Source: Lachnospiraceae bacterium UBA7027
GTDB lineage: Bacteria; Bacillota; Clostridia; Lachnospirales; Lachnospiraceae
Direction of reading: 5' to 3'
Assembly: GCA_002494135.1 (NCBI GenBank)
Contig: DLBG01000145.1
Span: 1 to 12,357 of the forward strand
Length of the DNA stretch: 12,357 nucleotides
The notes under the pieces were generated by a model. The model did not search any database. It was given only the letters and a program-made list of their open reading frames with translations, and was not told where the DNA came from. Positions 1 to 6,578 of this stretch are shown piece by piece. Each line of letters opens with the position of its first letter. The first letter of the stretch is position 1. The position numbers and the translations under genes were made by a program.

Positions 1-260
1 GTATCCAGAATATTGATGCAGTATCCGTCATATTCAAACTGAAGAACCGAGGAAGTTACGGAAATACCACGCTCCTTCTCAATCTCCATCCAGTCGGAAA
101 CCGCATGACGCGCGGTTGCCTTTCCTTTTACGGAACCCGCTAAATTAATGGCTCCGCCGTATAAGAGAAACTTCTCCGTTAATGTTGTTTTACCCGCATC
201 GGGGTGGGATATAATTGCGAATGTTCTTCGCCTGTTAATCTCGTTGTCAAAAGTACCCAA
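1..260 (-). CDS. prfC: Peptide chain release factor 3 (RF3), N-terminal part, cut by the window edge
   Basis: RF3 is a cytoplasmic translational GTPase that recycles RF1 and RF2 from the ribosome after termination. The visible 86 codons give the start of its G domain: RRRTFAIISHPDAGKTTLTE (residues 10-29) carries the P-loop with Lys24-Thr25. It is followed by GGAINLAGSVKGK, then HAVSDWMEIEKERGISVTSS (switch I/G2 region), and the frame runs off the window at ILDT, the beginning of the DTPG motif. This order and wording are characteristic of RF3 rather than EF-G. No ATG lies in this frame downstream of the in-frame stop in the leader. I therefore chose TTG at 260-258, which yields MGTFDNEINRRRTF, a normal RF3 N-terminus, with AAGGGCAGG a little upstream as a modest ribosome binding site. 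It has its own promoter and follows a strong terminator, so it is a separate unit from the gene at 484-2691. Identity is firm; the TTG start is inference. Confidence 0.93.
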   Translation of the reverse strand, partial: MGTFDNEINRRRTFAIISHPDAGKTTLTEKFLLYGGAINLAGSVKGKATARHAVSDWMEIEKERGISVTSSVLQFEYDGYCINILD

Positions 261-314
261 TGGACCAAACCTGCCCTTATCTGTAATATTTCGTATCCCG
301 GCTGCCGCGGATTC

Positions 315-342
315 TTTATGCCGATTCGCTTCAGCGCATAAA
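315..342 (-). promoter_or_regulatory. Stem-loop at the 5' end of the prfC leader
   Basis: TTTATGC (315-321) and GCATAAA (336-342) form a perfect 7-bp inverted repeat with a 14-nt loop. It starts about 5 nt after the transcription start predicted from the -10 at 354-359, in an RNA leader of about 87 nt. A 5'-terminal stem of this kind can protect an mRNA from decay, but the stem is AT-rich and may be chance. No riboswitch class was recognised. Confidence 0.3.
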
Positions 343-353
343 AATACTTATAT

Positions 354-382
354 ATTATACATGAAAGTGCCCGAAAATGCAA
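354..382 (-). promoter_or_regulatory. Sigma-A type promoter of prfC
   Basis: On the minus strand TTGCAT (-35, 382-377) is followed after exactly 17 bp by a consensus TATAAT (-10, 359-354). Transcription should begin near 347, leaving a leader of about 87 nt before the TTG start at 260. The -35 lies 2 bp beyond the second copy of the terminator arm of the preceding gene. Confidence 0.75.
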
Positions 383-400
383 AAACCCGCAGGCGAAATC

Positions 401-436
401 AAAGAAAAAGCACCCGCAGGCAGCCGCCTGCGGGTG
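401..436 (-). terminator. Intrinsic terminator of the 735-residue gene
   Basis: CACCCGCAGGC (411-421) and GCCTGCGGGTG (426-436) make a perfect 11-bp GC-rich stem with a 4-nt loop. On the minus strand it is followed by CTTTTTCTTT (410-401). It lies 47 nt beyond the stop codon at 484. A second copy of one arm (ACCCGCAGGC at 385-394) sits 27 bp further on, again next to a T-run, so an alternative larger stem is possible. Confidence 0.92.
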
Positions 437-483
437 TGTACATGTCCCCCCATTCAAATGTGAAATGCTTTACTTAACCGGAA

Positions 484-2691
484 TTAATGTCCGAAACTTC
501 CCATAGCGGGCCCCTTCCCGCCTTCAACCTTCGTTTCGTTTTCTTTCTGTCCTTCTACCTTCGGCTGTCCCGGTTCGGAAATCTTGATTTCTCTCTTCTC
601 TGCCAGATGCTGATAGAATTTGTCCGGATTATAGGAGATTCTGTCTTCATGCGCCTTCATGATATTATTGACTGCACGTTCCGGATGTTCATCTCTTACG
701 ATGGAATGCATGGTATCCACATATTTCTGAGGATCCGGTTCGTTTCCGAACAGTTCGTTTCTTGCATACTCAGTGTTTAAGGAGTTCTTAAATCTTTCAA
801 GTTGTGCCGGATCAAAGACCTGTGGTTTTTCAAGACCGGTCTCTTGAGCCAGCTTATATAATTCGACCAAAGCGATTGCTTCAATCACAAGATCGTAACA
901 TTTGTCACAGAGTGCTTTCGTCTCTTCGGACTCGGGATCTTTCGCCATGGCTTCCTTTAAATCCGTTACGGCAAGCATTCCCTGTCTGGTATTCAGTTTC
1001 AGCTTGTCTGCGAATGTCGTTAATTCGTAGTCATCCTGATTTATCAGGTCTGCATCTCTTCCTGCATTCATGGATAGCCAGAGCGGACCACCGTCACTGA
1101 TTGTTTTGTTTTTACCGTGCTTCATTAACTGTTCCTGGGCAAACTTACCGCCGTGTCCTTCGCAGAACACATCCAGTTCATCGGTCGTAAATTTTTTATT
1201 AAAGAAATTGTCTTTTAAGTTCTTTTCCGTCAACTTGGAAATGCTCTTTTCGGTAGGAATGTTCACCTTCAGGGCTTCTTTATGATCTCTCTGTGCACGG
1301 ATCATTCCGCGAAGCGCATATACTTCCGCAATTTCCTTTGCAGGGAGGGTTCCTTTTCCTACTACAGGGTGCAGCATGGATTTTGCACGATCCTGAAGCA
1401 CTTCAATTCGATCGATTACGCGGGGCATATAACGCGCCAGTAACGGATCGTTCGGAAGTTTTCCGGAAGGAGCATGCAGAATATAATGTTTGAACGCATC
1501 ATCCAATGCTCCTGCATGACCGTTTGCAATGGCTTTTCCCGCCTCGGCAAGATTCTTTTTATCGCTAACGACTTTATCCATAAAATCGCTGAAAGTCTTA
1601 TTCTCAAGAAGTTCCTGTGCCTTCTTGTCAATTTCTGCATTTGTTAATCTTTTGCTGAATGCATCGCCTTTTCCGCGGACGGAATTAACAAGCATTCTGG
1701 TTGCATAGAATCTGGCAAGAAACATCTTGGTTTCCGGATCGCCGACATTAAAGCGGTTGGGTTTCTGCTTTAACTCATTTCTCCATGCCTTAATCCAGTT
1801 ATCTGCGGTATCTTCCTTTGTCTTGTAATGACCTTTGGATTTCTCTATGCCCTGGATATCGATTTTATAACACAGTGCAAGGTCAAGAGCCCCCATACCG
1901 TTCTCAAACGCAACCTTTGTAAGTCCGGCATCAAGCAGTCTCTGGTAATTGGATCCGTCCACACCTCTCTTTAAATAATCCGGGAATGCGCGAACGGTTT
2001 TAAGAGCCGCTTCCACTTCTTCTTTCTTTGGGTCGGCACTCTTTAAAGTCTGAACCGCTTCCAGGAACTGCTTCGTATTCTCATAAAGTTCGGCATTGGA
2101 ATCCTTGACATTATTCATTGCCGTGATAAGATTTACTTCGAACTTCTGTAAAGACTTATTGGCATTGCTGCCCGGCTCAATAAACGTCTTTCCCTGATTC
2201 TTAATTTTTAAGTAATCGTTATAAGTCTCAACGCTCTTGGTATTCAGAACCCTTCTCATTTTATCCGGTTTGAAACCTTTCTTCTCGGCTTCATCCGAAA
2301 TCTTCTTAACATCAATTTCAAAACCGCCCAGCTTGGCAATTACCTTCAAACCCTTTTCAATGATTTCGGTATTCTCCATGGTTGCAACCGACCCCTTCCC
2401 GAAGGAGGAGTCGGAACGAAGAAGCGTGTAATTTAATGCATTTTCACCGGAAAGCAGGAATGCTTCCATTCCTTTTAAATCTTCAAACGATTTCTCGACT
2501 GTTTTGCGATCCAGTCTATTTATAATTGCGCCGATTGCTCTCGCATAGGGAGTAAGTTCCTCAGACAAATAGGATTTCGGATCCGCATCGACAGTCTCCA
2601 GCAATTCTCTGAACTGTGTTAAAGCATCCAGCTCTTCAACGGTTAAATTCTTTCTTTTTTCACTGTACTCATTGTAATTAAAACCCGGCAT
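484..2691 (-). CDS. Uncharacterised helical protein, paralogue of the neighbouring 764-residue protein
   Basis: I do not recognise the function. The 735-residue product starts at ATG 2691, seven bases after a GGAGA ribosome binding site. It has no signal peptide or membrane helix, is rich in Lys, Glu and Ala, and should be mostly alpha-helical and cytoplasmic. It aligns along its length with the product at 2952-5246. The best shared blocks are VDGSNYQRLLDAG (244-256), ETKMFLA with ATRMLVNSVRG and GDAF (320-345), ENKTFSDFMDK (363-373), GHAGALDDAFKHYIL (391-405), YMPRVIDRIEVLQDRAK (421-437), EIAEVYALRGMIRAQ (453-467) and EGHGGKFAQ (511-519). Over residues 320-374 I count 37 of 55 identical positions. 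The last 30 residues are a loose Gly/Pro/Lys tail with KVEG twice, ending GGKGPAMGSFGH. The gene has its own operator-type promoter (2808-2841) and terminator (401-436), so it is monocistronic. The repeated GHxG motifs could suggest ligand binding, but no enzyme family fits and I assign none. Confidence 0.9.
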   Translation of the reverse strand: MPGFNYNEYSEKRKNLTVEELDALTQFRELLETVDADPKSYLSEELTPYARAIGAIINRLDRKTVEKSFEDLKGMEAFLLSGENALNYTLLRSDSSFGKGSVATMENTEIIEKGLKVIAKLGGFEIDVKKISDEAEKKGFKPDKMRRVLNTKSVETYNDYLKIKNQGKTFIEPGSNANKSLQKFEVNLITAMNNVKDSNAELYENTKQFLEAVQTLKSADPKKEEVEAALKTVRAFPDYLKRGVDGSNYQRLLDAGLTKVAFENGMGALDLALCYKIDIQGIEKSKGHYKTKEDTADNWIKAWRNELKQKPNRFNVGDPETKMFLARFYATRMLVNSVRGKGDAFSKRLTNAEIDKKAQELLENKTFSDFMDKVVSDKKNLAEAGKAIANGHAGALDDAFKHYILHAPSGKLPNDPLLARYMPRVIDRIEVLQDRAKSMLHPVVGKGTLPAKEIAEVYALRGMIRAQRDHKEALKVNIPTEKSISKLTEKNLKDNFFNKKFTTDELDVFCEGHGGKFAQEQLMKHGKNKTISDGGPLWLSMNAGRDADLINQDDYELTTFADKLKLNTRQGMLAVTDLKEAMAKDPESEETKALCDKCYDLVIEAIALVELYKLAQETGLEKPQVFDPAQLERFKNSLNTEYARNELFGNEPDPQKYVDTMHSIVRDEHPERAVNNIMKAHEDRISYNPDKFYQHLAEKREIKISEPGQPKVEGQKENETKVEGGKGPAMGSFGH

Positions 2692-2779
2692 AATGTATTC
2701 TCCTTTTCTTATCCGCGCTTCCGGTTCGCTTTCCGTTTTGCTTTCTGTGCGGCCTTCACGCTTTTATATTCAGGGTTTC

Positions 2780-2794
2780 GGAACTCTTCGTTCC
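2780..2794 (-). promoter_or_regulatory. Small stem-loop in the leader of the 735-residue gene
   Basis: GGAAC (2780-2784) and GTTCC (2790-2794) form a 5-bp stem with a 5-nt loop, about 7 nt after the predicted transcription start near 2801. The leader is about 110 nt long. Short inverted repeats also occur near the 5' ends of the other two operator-driven transcripts. On its own this one is weak. Confidence 0.3.
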
Positions 2795-2807
2795 TGTGTA
2801 CAAACGC

Positions 2808-2841
2808 ATTATATAATACCTTGTCCAACAGATGTCCAACA
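2808..2841 (-). promoter_or_regulatory. Tandem-repeat operator and promoter of the 735-residue gene
   Basis: Reading the minus strand, TGTTGGACATCTGTTGGACA (2841-2822) contains two TTGGAC half-sites 11 bp apart. After 9 bp comes TATAAT (2813-2808). A normal -35 at 16-18 bp is absent, because the repeats occupy that position. The same element with identical spacing stands upstream of the genes at 2952-5246 and 6579-10145. The layout resembles OmpR/PhoB-family boxes (direct repeats of 11-bp period ending about 10 bp before the -10), which implies activation. The regulator is unknown. Transcription should start near 2801. Confidence 0.8.
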
Positions 2842-2858
2842 GATTTCAACCTTTTTTG

Positions 2859-2902
2859 AAAAAATAAAATAGCCCGTTTCATCTTCAAAAACAGGCTATT
2901 TT
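2859..2902 (-). terminator. Intrinsic terminator of the 764-residue gene
   Basis: On the minus strand AAAATAGCCTGTTT (2902-2889) pairs with AAACGGGCTATTTT (2879-2866) over 14 bp with one G-U pair and a 9-nt loop, followed by ATTTTTT (2865-2859). It lies 49 nt past the stop codon at 2952 and immediately before the operator of the next gene. The two paralogues are thus transcriptionally insulated. Confidence 0.92.
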
Positions 2903-2951
2903 AAAGCAGGCTGATGTAACCATGCCTTATGATATCTTATTTCACAGGTCC

Positions 2952-5246
2952 TCAGTGTACAACCTTCGGTCCTCCGTGTACAACCTTCGGTCCTCCTTTT
3001 CCGTCCATTTTAGGTAAATCAGCCAGATCCTCCGGTTTCGCACCTGTTTCATTCATGACTTCCTGTTGGATTTTCGCTATCTGTTTGGGAGACAACTGCC
3101 TGTTCATGCCTTCCTCCGCGCTCCAGCTGATTTCACCGTTATGTGCTTTCATGAGAATCTGGATTGCGCGTGTGGGCTTAATCTTGAATGAGGTAAAGTT
3201 TTTAAGCTCAAACAGATATTGCTGCGGTTTGTTCTCAAACATTTCTTCTTTCACTTCGGGTGTATTGAGTCTTTCTTTCAAAAGTCCTACCCGTACCGGG
3301 TCCATTTTATCGAGTTTTTCCTCCGCTGCACCCGGGAAATTCTTTTTGTTTTCTATGTAATTCTGTTCAAGAGCACAGCCCTCGAGGAGAATATCTGCTA
3401 CCTGATCGCATAATTCCTGAGTTTCTTTCGAGTTCGGATTCTTTGCAATCGCATCTTCAAGTTTCTGCTGAATCATCAAAGCCTTGAGCTGAAGATACCT
3501 GCTTCTGCCGGTCCGTGTACCCAGATCAAGATTGTATAAATCTCCAATCATCTCTTCCCTTCCGGTATTCATGGAAACCCACAGAGGACTGCCGGGTTTG
3601 ATTTTTTCGGATTTCAGTTCCCGTTGTGCAAATTCGCCGCCGTGACCTTTAAAGAGAAGATCCATATCCGCCGGCTTGAACGCGCCTTTAAAATACTCAT
3701 CGTTTCTGTTTCTCGCCGTTAATTCGGTAAGGCTTCTGTCTGTCGGAATACTTACATTCAGCAGTTCCTTTTTCCCGCCCTGTGTACGGATCATGCCGCG
3801 AAGAGCATAGATTTCGGCGATTTCCGTCTTGGGAATTTCTCCTCTTCCGACCGGAGAATTCACCCTCGCTTTTGCTCTTTCCTGAAGTACCTCGATTCGG
3901 TCAATTACCTTCGGCATATAACGGATCAGCGCCTTATCGTTCGATAACTGTCCGGCAGGAAGACGCAGCATGTAATTCTTCAGGGCATCATCCAGTCCGC
4001 CGCAATGACCTTTCGCGATTGCCTTGCCGGCCTGTTCAAGTCCCTTTTTGTTATCGCCGATTTTATTAATAAAATCCGCAAAGGTTTTATTCTGCATTAA
4101 TTCTTCGGCTTTTCTTTCAATATCCAGATTCGTTACTTTCTTTTCAAAAGCATCGCCCTGTCCGCGCACGGAATTCACCAGCATTCTGGTTGCCATGATT
4201 TTAGCTAAAAACATCTTGGTTTCTTTTGAACCGACCGTAAAAACATCCGGCCTTTTTTTCATCTGCCTCTGCCAGTTTTTGATCCATTCATCCGCCTTTG
4301 CTTCTACAACGGTATATCCTTTGGCTTTTTTTACTTTCTCGATATCAAGGCCGTTAACCAGAACCGATTCTAAGGATTGTAAACCGTTTACAAATCTTCC
4401 TTCCTTCATTCCGGCGGTAAGATATCTCTGGTAATTGGATCCGTTAATTCCTTTTGTCAGATATTCGTTAAAATCCCGAACGGTTTTTAAAGCATTCGAT
4501 ACCTCCGCTTCGGAAGGATCTTTACTCTGTAAAACCTCAACGGCATTTTTAAACTTTTCCAGATTATCGGCAAGTTCTTTTCTTTCATTCTCCGGAATCT
4601 TTGCCTGTAATTCGGAAAGTGCACTGTTCTTTCCTCCTTCAAGGGATTTTACATCAGGCTTTCTTAAATCATCGATCACCTTTGTGATGTCTTCTTTCAT
4701 CCTGGAAACGTGATTATAGCCGTAACTTCCCGGCTCCATGAAGGTCTTTCCCTTTGCTCTTTCGGCCATGAGCATGTCTTTTTTGTCAACCTGCTTCGTA
4801 TTGATACGGATTGTCAAACGGGAAGGATCAACGCCTTTGGCGTTAATCTTTTTGGTCAGCTCTTCCTGTTTGATTCCAAGTCCGAGATAATTGCTCAGAA
4901 TCATGATCCCTTTGTTTAAAGTATCCTCATATTCCTTACTCTGGTCCGGATGCTTTCTGCTTAAATCACTCAGAATCCGGGTATAATTTGCCATTCCTTC
5001 TCCGCCGACCAGAAACTCTTCCAGATTATTTAATTTCTCTAAATGTCCGTCCAGTTCGGCATAGGTACCGGATTGTTTCCTGACGGCAAAAATCGCATCT
5101 TTTAAGGGCTTCAGTTCTTCTCTTAAATAGGATTCCCTGTCATTGTTTACGGAAATAAGCATGTCCTCGAGTTCTTCGAGTACCATAGAGTCTTTAAAAG
5201 AAATTTTAGGTTGTTTTACTAATTCACTTGCTGTTCTAATCGGCAT
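2952..5246 (-). CDS. Uncharacterised helical protein, paralogue of the 735-residue protein
   Basis: I do not recognise the function. The 764-residue product begins at ATG 5246 behind an AAGGGAG ribosome binding site. It shows no signal peptide or membrane span and is expected to be soluble and helical. Blocks shared with the 735-residue product are INGSNYQRYLTAG (267-279), ETKMFLA and ATRMLVNSVRG with GDAF (342-367), QNKTFADFINK (385-395), GHCGGLDDALKNYML (413-427), YMPKVIDRIEVLQERAK (443-459), EIAEIYALRGMIRTQ (475-489) and KGHGGEFAQ (533-541). An insertion at about residues 193-217 has no counterpart in the paralogue. The C-terminal tail (about 745-764) is Gly/Lys/Pro-rich and ends in a duplicated GGPKVVH. 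The gene has its own operator-type promoter (5321-5354) and terminator (2859-2902). Tandem arrangement with matching promoters indicates an old local duplication followed by divergence. Product existence is secure; role unknown. Confidence 0.9.
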   Translation of the reverse strand: MPIRTASELVKQPKISFKDSMVLEELEDMLISVNNDRESYLREELKPLKDAIFAVRKQSGTYAELDGHLEKLNNLEEFLVGGEGMANYTRILSDLSRKHPDQSKEYEDTLNKGIMILSNYLGLGIKQEELTKKINAKGVDPSRLTIRINTKQVDKKDMLMAERAKGKTFMEPGSYGYNHVSRMKEDITKVIDDLRKPDVKSLEGGKNSALSELQAKIPENERKELADNLEKFKNAVEVLQSKDPSEAEVSNALKTVRDFNEYLTKGINGSNYQRYLTAGMKEGRFVNGLQSLESVLVNGLDIEKVKKAKGYTVVEAKADEWIKNWQRQMKKRPDVFTVGSKETKMFLAKIMATRMLVNSVRGQGDAFEKKVTNLDIERKAEELMQNKTFADFINKIGDNKKGLEQAGKAIAKGHCGGLDDALKNYMLRLPAGQLSNDKALIRYMPKVIDRIEVLQERAKARVNSPVGRGEIPKTEIAEIYALRGMIRTQGGKKELLNVSIPTDRSLTELTARNRNDEYFKGAFKPADMDLLFKGHGGEFAQRELKSEKIKPGSPLWVSMNTGREEMIGDLYNLDLGTRTGRSRYLQLKALMIQQKLEDAIAKNPNSKETQELCDQVADILLEGCALEQNYIENKKNFPGAAEEKLDKMDPVRVGLLKERLNTPEVKEEMFENKPQQYLFELKNFTSFKIKPTRAIQILMKAHNGEISWSAEEGMNRQLSPKQIAKIQQEVMNETGAKPEDLADLPKMDGKGGPKVVHGGPKVVH
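2955..2996. repeat. Perfect 21-bp tandem duplication at the 3' end of the 764-residue gene
   Basis: Two identical 21-bp units (2955-2975 and 2976-2996) lie directly before the stop codon, each coding for GGPKVVH. The protein therefore ends GGPKVVHGGPKVVH. The exact identity of the two units, third codon positions included, points to a recent duplication, for example by replication slippage. Because the unit is a multiple of three the reading frame is kept. Confidence 0.95.
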
Positions 5247-5278
5247 AATTTCATCTCCCTTGTTTATTCCTCATCCCG

Positions 5279-5314
5279 ATAATCCGTTCCTTTTTCGGGT
5301 TCCCATCGGATTAT
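5279..5314 (-). promoter_or_regulatory. Stem-loop at the 5' end of the 764-residue gene transcript
   Basis: ATAATCCG (5279-5286) and CGGATTAT (5307-5314) form a perfect 8-bp inverted repeat with a 20-nt loop. It begins at or next to the predicted transcription start near 5314, in a leader of about 68 nt. It could stabilise the mRNA or be a second protein-binding site. No known RNA class was recognised. Confidence 0.45.
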
Positions 5315-5320
5315 ACATGC

Positions 5321-5354
5321 ATTATAAAACCGTCTGTCCAACATATGTCCAACA
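5321..5354 (-). promoter_or_regulatory. Tandem-repeat operator and promoter of the 764-residue gene
   Basis: The minus strand reads TGTTGGACATATGTTGGACA (5354-5335), then 9 bp, then consensus TATAAT (5326-5321). Half-site period, distance to the -10 and half-site sequence match the elements at 2808-2841 and 10203-10236. This copy is also enclosed by an 8-bp inverted repeat, TAAAACCG (5325-5332) and CGGTTTTA (5357-5364). That repeat might serve as a weak terminator for deoB, which ends at 5387 and has no other visible terminator. Confidence 0.8.
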
Positions 5355-5386
5355 AGCGGTTTTAATTTTTAAAATTTATATCAGAG

Positions 5387-6550
5387 TTATTTTTTGATGC
5401 AGGGAATAGGCTCTCCGTCCAGTTTTTCCGTGATTCCGAGATAGTCAAGAACGGTTGCCCCGATATCCGCAAAGGTTTTACGGGTACCGTAATTTCCCGG
5501 GATAATGTTTTTTCCGTATGCCACAAAAGGAACATATTCCCTTGTATGGTCCGTGGTCTGTAAATATCCGGGATCGCATCCGTGGTCCGCGGTAATCATC
5601 AGAATATCGTCATCACGAAGTTTGCTTAAGAAACCTGCCAGTCGATCGTCGAATTCCGCAAGTGCTTTCGCGTAACCGTCAATATCTCTTCTGTGACCGT
5701 AAACCATGTCAAAGTCCACGAGATTCACAAAGCAGAGTCCTTCAAAATCACGGTCCATCCACTCTTCCATGCGGTTCATGCCGTCGGTATTGCCGGTCGT
5801 AAATACATGATCCGTCGTTCCGCGATGTGCAAAGATATCATAGATTTTTCCGACGGACAAAACTTCCATTCCGTGCGCCTTAATCACATCCAGAATCGTA
5901 TCTTTGGTCGGCTCTAAGGAAAAATCATGCCGGTTCGTGGTACGCTCGTAATTTCCTGATGTGCCCTTGTACGGTCTTGCAATGACGCGACCGACCGCAT
6001 GCTCACCCTGCAGGATTTCCCTTGCCGTCCTACAAGCGTCGTACAATTCTTCCAAAGGGATATAATCTTCATGTGCCGCAATCTGGAATACACTGTCCGC
6101 AGAAGTATATACAATCCACTTTCCGGTCTGAATCTGCTCATCGCCGTAATCGTTAATGACTACGGTTCCGGAATATGTTTTGTTGCAGATAACGCCTCTT
6201 CCCGTGCGTTTTTCAAATTCATCGAGAATTTCCTTCGGAAATCCGTTCGGATACGTGGGAAACGGTTTCGGAGAAATGATTCCGCCGATTTCCCAGTGTC
6301 CGATTGTCGTATCCTTTCCCATCGAAGACTCCTGCATTCTCGCAAATGCACCGGACGGATTCTCACATTTTTTACCGACTTCCACGCCGTCAATATTAAA
6401 GAATCCGAGTTTCGCCATATTCTCAAAACGGAAGAATTCGCTCGTCGATACGCTCCTTAGCGTATTCGTTCCGACGTCTCCGAAAAGGTTTGCATCCGGC
6501 TCTTCACCAATTCCGAAACTGTCCAGTACAATTAAGAACACTCTTTTCAT
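5387..6550 (-). CDS. deoB: Phosphopentomutase
   Basis: This enzyme interconverts ribose-1-phosphate with ribose-5-phosphate, and the deoxyribose equivalents. It links nucleoside phosphorolysis to the pentose phosphate pathway in the cytoplasm. It belongs to the alkaline phosphatase-like metalloenzymes. The expected Mn-binding and catalytic residues are all visible (numbered from the chosen start): Asp10 in VLDSFGIGEEPDA, the phospho-acceptor Thr81 in GKDTTIGHWE, Asp281 and His286 in NLVDFDMVYGHRRD, Asp322-His323 in TADHG, and His335 in TDHTREYVP. The length of 387 residues is normal for the family. An ATG three codons upstream (6559) is only one base from the AAGGAGG site (6567-6561). The ATG at 6550 has a better spacing of 10 and gives the usual MKRVF start, so I chose it. 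The gene lies 28 bp behind the 1188-residue gene without a visible promoter, so it is probably its operon partner. No clear terminator follows. Confidence 0.97.
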   Translation of the reverse strand: MKRVFLIVLDSFGIGEEPDANLFGDVGTNTLRSVSTSEFFRFENMAKLGFFNIDGVEVGKKCENPSGAFARMQESSMGKDTTIGHWEIGGIISPKPFPTYPNGFPKEILDEFEKRTGRGVICNKTYSGTVVINDYGDEQIQTGKWIVYTSADSVFQIAAHEDYIPLEELYDACRTAREILQGEHAVGRVIARPYKGTSGNYERTTNRHDFSLEPTKDTILDVIKAHGMEVLSVGKIYDIFAHRGTTDHVFTTGNTDGMNRMEEWMDRDFEGLCFVNLVDFDMVYGHRRDIDGYAKALAEFDDRLAGFLSKLRDDDILMITADHGCDPGYLQTTDHTREYVPFVAYGKNIIPGNYGTRKTFADIGATVLDYLGITEKLDGEPIPCIKK

Positions 6551-6578
6551 ATTATTCATCCCTCCTTCTGAACCGTTT

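Noticed and set aside
148..477. Plus-strand open frame across the prfC start and the preceding terminator
   Set aside because: It runs through the prfC coding region, promoter and a perfect GC-rich terminator hairpin, and the peptide has no protein-like pattern.
2822..2841. The shared operator as a conserved coding segment (VGHLLD) rather than a DNA site
   Set aside because: All three copies can be read as Val-Gly-His-Leu/Met-Leu-Asp. However, the only variable base is a first codon position, third positions are invariant, and the frame stops soon after in the copy at 10217-10236. The 11-bp repeat and fixed distance to the -10 fit a DNA-binding site better.
6551..6559. Upstream ATG as the start of deoB
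   Set aside because: It is only one base from the AAGGAGG site, too close for initiation. The next ATG at 6550 has workable spacing and gives the family's usual N-terminus.
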